Positions 24,237 through 31,162 of a stretch of DNA of 49,192 bases are shown in pieces. The notes beneath the pieces were generated by a model, which saw only the letters and a list, made by a program, of their open reading frames with translations, searched no databases and was not told where the DNA came from. A program made the translations under genes and the position numbers. The number at the start of each line of letters is the position of its first letter. Position 1 is the stretch's first letter. This DNA is from Flavobacteriaceae bacterium UBA3356. GTDB taxonomy: Bacteria > Bacteroidota > Bacteroidia > Flavobacteriales > Flavobacteriaceae. The stretch lies in assembly GCA_002360635.1 (NCBI GenBank), contig DEQW01000002.1, positions 265,837 to 315,028 on the forward strand, given 5' to 3'.

Positions 24237-25283
24237 ATGGCTAAGAAAAAATTAGGCTTCCTCGATAGAAACCTTACACTATGGATTTTTGTCGCAATGG
24301 CAATAGGCGTCGGGATTGGGTATTTCATTCCAACATTTCCAAATATCATAAACTCATTCAGCAGCGGAACAACCAATATACCTATTGCGATAGGCTTAAT
24401 ATTGATGATGTACCCACCTTTGGCTAAAGTCAATTATGCGCTCTTACCTAAAGTTTTCAAAAACACAAAAATCCTTTCTATTTCACTCATTTTGAATTGG
24501 GTAATTGGTCCTGTCTTGATGTTCGTTTTGGCAATCACGTTTTTACGTGATTATCCGGAATATATGGTTGGACTTATTCTAATAGGCTTGGCACGTTGTA
24601 TCGCAATGGTCTTGGTTTGGAACGACCTTGCTGAAGGAAGTAGCGAGTATGGTGCTGGTCTGGTCGCTTTGAACAGTATTTTTCAAGTCTTTGCATATAG
24701 TTTTTATGCTTGGATTTTCATAACTGTACTTCCGCCTTATTTTGGTTTTGAAGGTGCTATTGTAGATATCTCAATTGGCACTATCGCTGAAAGTGTAGCT
24801 ATCTATTTAGGTATTCCTTTTGTGATGGGAATATTGAGCAGACTAATTTTAGTAAAACTAAAGGGCGAAGATTGGTATACAAATAAATTTATTCCGAAAA
24901 TTTCGCCCATAACATTGATTGCACTTTTGTTTACCATAGTAATAATGTTTTCGCTAAAAGGCGAACTGATTGTGGAAATCCCGATGGACGTAGTGATTAT
25001 TGCAGTTCCTCTACTCATCTATTTTACGTTAATGTTTATCATCGGCTTTTTCTTTACCAAAGCAACAGGTGCAGAATACGACAAGACAGCAGCAGTTGCA
25101 TTTACTGCCGCAGGAAATAATTTTGAATTAGCGATTGCCGTTGCCATCGCAGTCTTTGGGTTGAACTCAGGACAAGCTTTTGCTGGTGTTATTGGACCTT
25201 TAGTGGAAGTTCCAGCGTTAATACTATTGGTTCGGGTTTCCTTTTGGCTGCGGAAAAAATATTATGGTAAAATCGAGGTTTAA
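24237..25283 (+). CDS. acr3: Arsenite efflux transporter ACR3
   Basis: 348 residues and ten TM helices. The conserved cysteine of the ACR3 family is in GLARCIAMVLVWN (C121), and AAGNNFELAIAVAI carries the conserved glutamate of TM 9. It exports arsenite with proton exchange. It is the last gene of the ars operon and converges with the dnaC-like gene (24 bp apart). Confidence 0.93.
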   Translation: MAKKKLGFLDRNLTLWIFVAMAIGVGIGYFIPTFPNIINSFSSGTTNIPIAIGLILMMYPPLAKVNYALLPKVFKNTKILSISLILNWVIGPVLMFVLAITFLRDYPEYMVGLILIGLARCIAMVLVWNDLAEGSSEYGAGLVALNSIFQVFAYSFYAWIFITVLPPYFGFEGAIVDISIGTIAESVAIYLGIPFVMGILSRLILVKLKGEDWYTNKFIPKISPITLIALLFTIVIMFSLKGELIVEIPMDVVIIAVPLLIYFTLMFIIGFFFTKATGAEYDKTAAVAFTAAGNNFELAIAVAIAVFGLNSGQAFAGVIGPLVEVPALILLVRVSFWLRKKYYGKIEV

Positions 25284-25307
25284 GTTGTTAAAGGGATAGG
25301 TAAATGT

Positions 25308-25970
25308 TCATTTCCGCTTATCCCCAGCCTTTGTATCAAAAGCAATCAAATTAAATAATTCTCGCATTCGACTACGAACTCGGTTTCCATAGCGTTCTTC
25401 CAGTTCCTCGGCATTCAGGTTAGTTGTGGCGTGTGTTTTAATTTTATGTTTGGTTTGCAAATACAGCTCGTATCGAGATAAAAGCACTTCGCCCATCACG
25501 TTAAGATCCTTACCGTAAAATCTGCCAGACGGTTCCACGCCCAAATCATCAAAACAATAAAACTTTGTGTTACCATATTCTTCAACTGTTTTAAAGCCAA
25601 GATGGTTAAAACTGAAGGTTACGTTCCGGCAGGGAATCATTTCGTAAGGTCGTTGCAATGGCACCAAATGGCGCAACAATTTCATCAAACTGGTTTTTCC
25701 GCAACCTACTGGTCCAGAAAGCAAGATGCCTTTGTCAATGTCAATGCCATAAATCTCACAGTTATCCTTGTCCTTGATGAAATAGGAACAGAGCTTCAGC
25801 AGAATATCCTTGTCCTCATCATAAATCCTGAACTTTTCGCCAAACAAAAGTTTGCCTTTGGCATTCAGGTAAATCAATATTTTTGGAAAATCGTAGAGGA
25901 CGCTTTTGCCATCAAATTTTCCAAGCGAATATTCCACGCCACCTTCGGTTATTTTAGAGGGGTTGTCCAT
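25308..25970 (-). CDS. DnaC/IstB-like AAA ATPase (helicase loader)
   Basis: 220 residues. Walker A SGPVGCGKTS (about 90-99), Walker B FYCFDDLGVEP (about 137-147), sensor-like THATTNLN and an arginine-finger region RVRSRMRELFN. It would load the host replicative helicase at the element origin. The start overlaps the end of the replication gene upstream by 17 bp, so the two are made together. Confidence 0.82.
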   Translation of the reverse strand: MDNPSKITEGGVEYSLGKFDGKSVLYDFPKILIYLNAKGKLLFGEKFRIYDEDKDILLKLCSYFIKDKDNCEIYGIDIDKGILLSGPVGCGKTSLMKLLRHLVPLQRPYEMIPCRNVTFSFNHLGFKTVEEYGNTKFYCFDDLGVEPSGRFYGKDLNVMGEVLLSRYELYLQTKHKIKTHATTNLNAEELEERYGNRVRSRMRELFNLIAFDTKAGDKRK

Positions 25971-26673
25971 AATCTTTGTTTTTAGTGGTTCGCAAGTTGT
26001 CCTTGATTTGGGACAATTGTTTTTTGTTTGATTTTTTTTCCTCGGCGAATATTTCAGTTCTGTCCATCCAATTGATGGCTACGGCTCGCCAATCTCGAAT
26101 TTCTTTTCCATCGCTTGTTTGCCAGTTACGAGTTTGGTAATGCTCAAAGAATTTTTTTGCTTCATCAGCATCAAAACCTTTTTCTTCAAAAAAAATAAAA
26201 ACGGCCTGCCAGCCCTTTGGTTGTTTTATATTGTTTTCTTGTTTGTTATTGTTTATAGTAGATACCAATGCTTGTCCACCTATGGGACGGTACTGTCCCT
26301 CAACTGGTTCTCTTATGGGATGGTACCGTTCCGCAAGATGTTCTAATTCGGGATGGTACTGTCCCGTAACCGTCTCATCACTTGTCTCGATAATGGCCAT
26401 CTTGATTTTGCTGCCTTTATAGGGATTGTTTGAAGGGAAGTAAAAAAGGTAGTTCCAAGAATCAAGCTCGGTTACACAACGATGGTACGTAGATTTCGAG
26501 CCTATTTTTGATGCCATCATTAGGTCGCGACGGTTTACGTAGAACTCATCCGCAAAGCGGCTACTGTTCCATTCTTGGAACAGCGCCATATATAGGCTGA
26601 TGTGGGTAGGGTTGAGGCGGTCATCAGAATAGAACTTTTCAAAAGCCGCATTAAGTAGCTTTATATAGTTCAT
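25954..26673 (-). CDS. Replication initiator-like protein (winged helix, DnaD-like tail)
   Basis: 239 residues. The N-terminal winged-helix domain (1-90) has HISLYMALFQEWN and DLMMASKIGSKSTYHRCVTELD; the C-terminal region (150-205) resembles a DnaD-type tail (FIFFEEKGFDADEAKKFFEH). Between them residues about 101-135 consist of three 11-residue repeats (GQYHPELEHLA, ERYHPIREPVE, GQYRPIGGQAL) whose DNA is three iteron-like palindromes. The paired DnaC-like loader and HTH gene make a replication/excision operon. It could also be only an excision helper, since ICEs often carry such genes. Confidence 0.7.
   Translation of the reverse strand: MNYIKLLNAAFEKFYSDDRLNPTHISLYMALFQEWNSSRFADEFYVNRRDLMMASKIGSKSTYHRCVTELDSWNYLFYFPSNNPYKGSKIKMAIIETSDETVTGQYHPELEHLAERYHPIREPVEGQYRPIGGQALVSTINNNKQENNIKQPKGWQAVFIFFEEKGFDADEAKKFFEHYQTRNWQTSDGKEIRDWRAVAINWMDRTEIFAEEKKSNKKQLSQIKDNLRTTKNKDYGQPL
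26284..26365. repeat. Three 16-bp palindromic iterons at 33-bp period, inside the rep gene
   Basis: GGGACGGTACTGTCCC (26284-26299), GGGATGGTACCGTTCC (26317-26332) and GGGATGGTACTGTCCC (26350-26365). Starts are exactly 33 bp apart (about three helical turns, and 11 codons). Consensus GGGAYGGTACYGTCCC is nearly self-complementary. They lie within the coding part between the DNA-binding and C-terminal domains, the place where RepA_N-type plasmids carry their origin. Confidence 0.75.
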
Positions 26674-26676
26674 CGC

Positions 26677-26961
26677 CTATGAATTTAGACCGTGCTGTAC
26701 ACGATTAGCATCCATAACTTTTTGAATTTCCTCTGTATCGTAATAGATAATGCCACCTACTTTAGTGTATGGTAGTGTCCCATTGATACGAAGATTTTGC
26801 AAAGTGCCTGGACTTACCTGAAGCAAGTCCATAACCTCGGAAGATTTGAGATATTTTTTAAGTTTTCCTTTGGACTGATTGGTAAGTAGTTTCTTGATGT
26901 CATCGAGCAATTCCATTTTGAAATCTCGAAGGTCGTCTGTGGTAATAATACTTGTCGGCAT
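26677..26961 (-). CDS. Excisionase-like helix-turn-helix protein
   Basis: 94 residues. After a helical N-terminus, a MerR/Xis-type HTH: YLKSSEVMDLLQVSPGTLQN, then the wing LPYTKVGGIIYYDTEEIQKV. It matches the HTH_17 proteins at the start of CTnDOT-type excision operons (Xis2 type). It ends 3 bp before the rep-like gene starts. Probably a directionality or control factor. Confidence 0.8.
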   Translation of the reverse strand: MPTSIITTDDLRDFKMELLDDIKKLLTNQSKGKLKKYLKSSEVMDLLQVSPGTLQNLRINGTLPYTKVGGIIYYDTEEIQKVMDANRVQHGLNS

Positions 26962-27283
26962 AATAGAACGGTTTTAAAGAAAAGGACTATCAGAGGTTTA
27001 AATTTTTAATTGATAGCCCTTAACCTGATTTGACTTTCGTTCTACAAATTTGAATAGGTTTATTGGATTTTATTCCCCAGTACGACCGTACTACGGTTAA
27101 AATTTAACATTTTGAAATTTGGTGTGTTTTGATAAGATTTGAAGGCGTTTTTGTAAATCGACACCATCAAATTGAACTAAATTTTATGAAAAACAAATGC
27201 AGAATTCAATTACCGTAGGTTAACCGTACTACGGTCTTTTTTTAACAGTTCAAAAAGAAAGACATAATGAAAAAATTGAAGGT
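26962..27283. promoter_or_regulatory. 322-bp control region with two perfect ACCGTACTACGGT palindromes
   Basis: No gene. Two identical 13-bp palindromes ACCGTA-C-TACGGT at 27085-27097 and 27223-27235, the second preceded by an extra half-site CCGTA at 27213-27217. They lie upstream of the HTH-rep-dnaC operon and just downstream of rteC, so they are good candidates for RteC binding. No clear -33/-7 pair was found. Confidence 0.65.
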
Positions 27284-28120
27284 CTATTCCTCGCTTTTAT
27301 TCATTTCTATGAGTAGTGATGTAGAGAGTTCGTCGAGAAAAAGCGTTCTACTGTTTTTCCTGTTTTTGATATCGTGATAGGTTTTGTAGATGTCCTTGGG
27401 CTCAATATTAAAAAGCTGTTGTAACTTTTTTGAAACTTGCATTATACCCTGATTTTCCTGTTTACCCAATCCTTTCGCACACAATGCGTAAACCAGTTCC
27501 ACGTAGTCTGTATTAGAAAAAGGCCAGTCCATCTTTTCAATTGGTTTAATGGTGGACAATTTCCCATTTAATCCTTTACGAACTTTATGCTTTTTTTCAT
27601 CTAAATAGGTCACTAAAAAATCATACGCCTTGTATTTGCCCAAAAGCATATCTCTTGGGGTACAAAATTCTGGGTCTTGAAAATAGAATTTTGAGGTAGT
27701 GATATGAAATGTTTCCATAGAATCCCTCGTGTAATATTCCTCGTCAAAATGGGTAGCACCAGAATTAACGTATCGTCCAAAATCCATATTGTAGAGAAAA
27801 AAGCGATTTACCTTGTTGATTTTCTTTTTGATGGATTTTAACTGAGAATGTTTATCCCCTTTAGGAAATTGAATTTCAAAAGAATGGATTTCTGAAAAGT
27901 AGATGAGTTTGATAAGAGGAATCTGTTTGGTTTCTTTGAAGAATTCTATTTCTTCCTTGGTAGTTTTAAATTCATTATTGAGGATTTCTTTTTTGTAAGT
28001 ACTTAAAACTTTACGACACAGTTTTATAGAACGATATGCCCGTTCTAAAATATTTTCATATTGAAATTTTATTTCATCCAGATCCTGAAGTAGTTTTTTT
28101 GATAGTATTTGAGAATTCAT
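27284..28120 (-). CDS. rteC: RteC-like regulator of element excision
   Basis: 278 residues. A basic helical N-terminal half and the C-terminal part with LVYALCAKGLGKQENQGIM and LFNIEPKDIYKTYHDIKNRK, the conserved RteC-domain signature. In CTnDOT RteC activates the excision operon by binding inverted repeats upstream of it; the palindromes at 27085-27235 suit this. The same half-sites occur upstream of this gene (28306-28345), pointing to autoregulation. Confidence 0.85.
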   Translation of the reverse strand: MNSQILSKKLLQDLDEIKFQYENILERAYRSIKLCRKVLSTYKKEILNNEFKTTKEEIEFFKETKQIPLIKLIYFSEIHSFEIQFPKGDKHSQLKSIKKKINKVNRFFLYNMDFGRYVNSGATHFDEEYYTRDSMETFHITTSKFYFQDPEFCTPRDMLLGKYKAYDFLVTYLDEKKHKVRKGLNGKLSTIKPIEKMDWPFSNTDYVELVYALCAKGLGKQENQGIMQVSKKLQQLFNIEPKDIYKTYHDIKNRKNSRTLFLDELSTSLLIEMNKSEE

Positions 28121-28305
28121 AAGCAGGCAATTTTTGTTTGGAAACCATAGGAATGGGATTTAGTTGATAAGGTTGCGTTTTAGTTTTCATTGTCCTGCAA
28201 AATTTATGTAATGACTGCTCTAAATAATAAAATTTGTGGCTCATTAGTAGAATTTATGGAACTGTCTGTAAGTTAACTTTACGTAGTAATTATACAAGGA
28301 AAACT

Positions 28306-28345
28306 TTCCGTAATTAAATACGGAATACACCGTATTTTTCTACGG
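28306..28345. promoter_or_regulatory. Two CCGTA-N6-TACGG inverted repeats upstream of rteC
   Basis: TTCCGTA-ATTAAA-TACGGAA (28306-28325) and CCGTA-TTTTTC-TACGG (28330-28345), 24 bp centre to centre region, in the 273-bp gap between rteC and the LuxR gene. The half-sites equal those at 27085-27235 but with a 6-bp spacer in place of 1 bp. A TACGTA lies at 28280-28285. Confidence 0.65.
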
Positions 28346-28393
28346 ACATTTTGTGAAACACTCTAAACTCAATGCTTTTCAGATTGATTACGA

Positions 28394-29311
28394 CTACATC
28401 TTTTTCTTACGAAATCGCTTCAAAAATTCACGTCTGTTCTTTACGCCTGTCTTTTTGAAGATATTGGATGCGTGTTTTGATACTGTACTTTCAGCAATGA
28501 ATAAATCTTTAGCAATATTTCGGTAGCTTAAATCACTTAAAATGGAAAGTGCTATCTCAATTTCTCGTCTTGTTAAATCTTCATAAAAGATTTTACTCTC
28601 TATCGCTTCATCTTTCTGTTTTTTCTTAAGAGCAAACACCTCGTACATTCGGTTATTATTTTCTATGAAATATAAATACCTATCTACTTCAATTGTGGTT
28701 ATGGCATAAAAAGCCAAGTTCATCACGGTAAATGTTATCCATTGGTAGTCCCCAATAACCGTGCAAATAGGTAACAATGCAATACTGCTTACACTTACGA
28801 TAGAAAGTCTATTCCGTCTCAAAATAAAGGCATTTGGATTATTTGGATTGGAAATCCTTCTGTAAAAAATGAACAGAAATATAATGGCAGCTATGGATAT
28901 TGGTATGGTAAATAGGAATCTGGCAGAGTCTAAAGAGCCTGTAACAAAATACGGAATTAAAAAAAGAATGATATAACTAACGCTCGTGAATATAGCAAGA
29001 TTACGAATGGAAGAATTATACTTCAGAACAACAATATCATATTCCTTATAGAGATAATATACAATGAAGACACATAGCGTTATTGCCACGCTATACGTTA
29101 TGATGTATTGAATAATAAAAGGCCCAGGAAAATTATCTGTTGGAAGAAATCCGCCAGTTACATTATAGACGACGAATAGTAAACCGAGAATTAGAAAACG
29201 CTTAAAGCTACTATGCGTTTTCTTTCCTGAAAAGTAGAGTGTAAACAATACAATGACCGTATCTATTATTAGATAGAAGAACGTTGTCCAATGTATTGAA
29301 GTTCCAAACAT
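28394..29311 (-). CDS. Membrane-bound LuxR-family transcription regulator
   Basis: 305 residues. Seven or so TM helices (residues about 8-215), then a linker helix and a C-terminal LuxR HTH: LTRREIEIALSILSDLSYRN with IAKDLFIAESTVSKHASNIF. A one-component membrane sensor-regulator is expected, ligand unknown. It starts 8 bp after the asparaginase-like gene, so both are co-expressed. It may switch the excision/transfer functions, as two-component RteA/RteB is absent here. Confidence 0.85.
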   Translation of the reverse strand: MFGTSIHWTTFFYLIIDTVIVLFTLYFSGKKTHSSFKRFLILGLLFVVYNVTGGFLPTDNFPGPFIIQYIITYSVAITLCVFIVYYLYKEYDIVVLKYNSSIRNLAIFTSVSYIILFLIPYFVTGSLDSARFLFTIPISIAAIIFLFIFYRRISNPNNPNAFILRRNRLSIVSVSSIALLPICTVIGDYQWITFTVMNLAFYAITTIEVDRYLYFIENNNRMYEVFALKKKQKDEAIESKIFYEDLTRREIEIALSILSDLSYRNIAKDLFIAESTVSKHASNIFKKTGVKNRREFLKRFRKKKM

Positions 29312-29319
29312 TTATATTC

Positions 29320-29805
29320 CTACTCATTGCGCTCAAATTTGTTGGTTTCTAAATTTTTGGAAACATTATTCCAAGGAAAAATTTGTCCGTTCATAGCAAT
29401 ATAAACATCCGGTTTTAGAAGCTGTAATGAGCTAATTGCATACCCTAAATTGAAAGGTGCATCTGTATCTGCAGATGAACCCAATATGAATGACCCAACC
29501 AAAACAATAGTTTTGTTCAAATTGAGCTTTCCTATATAATTTGCGGTATCTTCCATAGTGAAAGTACCGTGAGTTATTAAAATTTTGGTCGCTTTAGATT
29601 CTGAAATCTTGCGAACTAAAAGTTTTATATCATTTTTATTTATTGCTCGACTATCTTTTTTAAATACACTCTCGATGGTATAGTTAAAATCAACATTTGC
29701 ACTTTCAAGAAAGTCTTTAATGGTAACATTGGATTTCGTAATTCCGCTGCCATCTTCATAGTCTAAACCCTCTATGGTGCCACCAGTAGTTAATATATGT
29801 ATCAT
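29320..29805 (-). CDS. Mini-asparaginase (N-terminal domain only)
   Basis: 161 residues, half the usual asparaginase length; only the N-terminal domain is present. The first threonine motif TTGGTIEG (6-13) is intact. The second motif reads THGTFTMEDTA where type I/II enzymes have HGTDTMEETA, so the catalytic Asp is replaced by Phe, and the Lys of the second triad lies in the missing part or is not seen. It may be a ligand-binding domain for the co-transcribed LuxR regulator or a different amidohydrolase. Short versions of this family are known in Bacteroidetes. Confidence 0.75.
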   Translation of the reverse strand: MIHILTTGGTIEGLDYEDGSGITKSNVTIKDFLESANVDFNYTIESVFKKDSRAINKNDIKLLVRKISESKATKILITHGTFTMEDTANYIGKLNLNKTIVLVGSFILGSSADTDAPFNLGYAISSLQLLKPDVYIAMNGQIFPWNNVSKNLETNKFERNE

Positions 29806-29948
29806 AATACAGGACTTATTTTACCCTATAAATATAATGGTTATTATTTGTAATTAAATTTCATCAAGCAACATTGATTAGAATAGCATTAATCATTTTT
29901 TCTTCCATTACACACAAACCACTTGGAACATTATATTCTTGTAGTTAA

Positions 29949-30116
29949 TCAATGTTTATGAATATTCCCTTTTAGCACAAAAAAGTAAAGCAGAAATGCG
30001 GCCATTATCATAAGGATTATCATAAGAATACCCCTGACCTTATCTCTTTTTGTGATGTCGGTATTAGATGATTTCCGATTTTTTTTGTTTCTTTTAGAAT
30101 TACTTTTTTGATACAT
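29949..30116 (-). CDS. Small single-TM protein
   Basis: 55 residues. The N-terminal 28 residues are very basic and Asn/Ser-rich (MYQKSNSKRNKKNRK); a TM helix follows (GILMIILMIMAAFLLYFFVL). An upstream in-frame stop fixes the ATG at 30116. It lies in an otherwise gene-free 500-bp gap between the asparaginase-like gene and the DUF547 gene. A plausible real small membrane gene; no family recognised. Confidence 0.5.
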   Translation of the reverse strand: MYQKSNSKRNKKNRKSSNTDITKRDKVRGILMIILMIMAAFLLYFFVLKGNIHKH

Positions 30117-30210
30117 TACTTTTGATGATTTTCACTTCATTTTCTACAATCATATCGCATTCAATATGGGCAAAAAAGCGACAGCGATATCGATAGGAAT
30201 TGATTCTCAT
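30100..30210 (-). CDS. Possible 36-residue Cys-containing peptide
   Basis: A frame from the ATG at 30210 beginning MRINSYRYRCRFFAHIECDM; its stop overlaps the start of the 55-residue gene by 17 bp. Arg/Cys/His content is unusual, but length is too small to be sure. The rest of 29806-30307 outside these frames and the hairpin at 30262 shows nothing I can name. Confidence 0.25.
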   Translation of the reverse strand: MRINSYRYRCRFFAHIECDMIVENEVKIIKSNVSKK

Positions 30211-30261
30211 ATCTTTACATTTATGGGTATTCTCTTTTCGTTAGCCAGAAAGATTACCAAA

Positions 30262-30287
30262 TTTGAAAACCCTATCAAGTTTTCAAA
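30262..30287 (-). terminator. Hairpin after DUF547 gene
   Basis: TTTGAAAAC (30262-30270) pairs with GTTTTCAAA (30279-30287), nine base pairs, 8-nt loop, 21 bp beyond the end of the leftward DUF547 gene. The T tract is weak, so termination is only likely. Confidence 0.4.
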
Positions 30288-30307
30288 ACATTTTAGATTT
30301 AGAGAAA

Positions 30308-31114
30308 TTATTTCTGCTCGTTCAAGTCCCAGTTATAATTTTGATATTGCAGGGTAGCATTAGCGTTAATCTTCGTGTCTGCATATTTATTGATAAAACC
30401 AATGACATCTTTTTTATCATTAACGGTATAGTCCTTTTCATACCATTTGAAAATCATTGATACTTTTGGGTTGGTAGCTGAAATCTCATTAAATTTTTCA
30501 TTATTAATGAAATCCCTTGTTACACGCTCTAACTGCTCATTTATTTTACCAGCAGTGTAGGCCTCGTTTAATAATGGTGGACAAGAAATAGATGCGCAGG
30601 CAATAGCAAAATGGATTCGAGGCTCGTTCATTTTACGAAGCACACCATTCTCAATAGTCGCCAAGGTTATTTCCCGACCATCAATTGGGACGTAAGGTTT
30701 TGTCCAGGGTCCATCGATATCCTTGATACTATTCACGGGATAATTTTCTACAATTAGTTTTACTGTGTAAGCATTATAAGAGTTGATGTAGTAGGCGAGC
30801 AATTCCTGCACAGACCAATCGTCGTTTGGCTCTTGTGTGGCAAGAATTTTCAAGTAATCTTCTAAAGTCTCAAAATCTTTCTTGAAACCTTCGTAATCAA
30901 CAAGACCTTCATTGTTAACGTACTTCCTCAACAAATTATCCCAAATCGTATGGTCAACATTCACAGAAGAGTTTGCGGTCGTAGAGACTAATTTGCCTTC
31001 AACCTTCTTTGTTGGTTGCCCTTGACTGGTAATTCCTGCCGCACCTAAAAGTGAGCAGCTCTGAATACTTCCCGCAACTAACAGCAGGACAATAGTTTTA
31101 ATTATAATTTTCAT
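30308..31114 (-). CDS. DUF547 lipoprotein
   Basis: 268 residues with a lipobox IQSC (lipidated C20). The DUF547 domain shows WDNLLRKYVNNEGLVDYEGF, LAYYINSYNAYTVKLIVENY and HFAIACASISCPPLLNEAY, the family signature with its conserved Cys/Asn residues; the fold is transglutaminase/papain-like. Outer-membrane or periplasmic. Function unknown. It is the last gene of the long leftward metal cluster, 48 bp after the P-type ATPase. Confidence 0.82.
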   Translation of the reverse strand: MKIIIKTIVLLLVAGSIQSCSLLGAAGITSQGQPTKKVEGKLVSTTANSSVNVDHTIWDNLLRKYVNNEGLVDYEGFKKDFETLEDYLKILATQEPNDDWSVQELLAYYINSYNAYTVKLIVENYPVNSIKDIDGPWTKPYVPIDGREITLATIENGVLRKMNEPRIHFAIACASISCPPLLNEAYTAGKINEQLERVTRDFINNEKFNEISATNPKVSMIFKWYEKDYTVNDKKDVIGFINKYADTKINANATLQYQNYNWDLNEQK

Positions 31115-31162
31115 TTTTCTGTTTTTATTATTATTCCAATTTCAAATTCGTATTAAGTTCTT

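Noticed and set aside
25293..25324. Hairpin GGGATA/TATCCC between ACR3 and the dnaC-like gene as a two-way terminator
   Set aside because: The stem is interrupted and there is no T tract on either side; it also runs into the coding end of the dnaC-like gene.
26284..26365. CRISPR-like reading of the regular 33-bp repeats
   Set aside because: Only three units, spacing is a multiple of 11 codons, and spacers are not unique foreign sequences but coding DNA; they fit iterons better.
30166..30357. 63-residue frame on the plus strand
   Set aside because: It overlaps the end of the DUF547 gene and the hairpin at 30262 and has no recognisable features.
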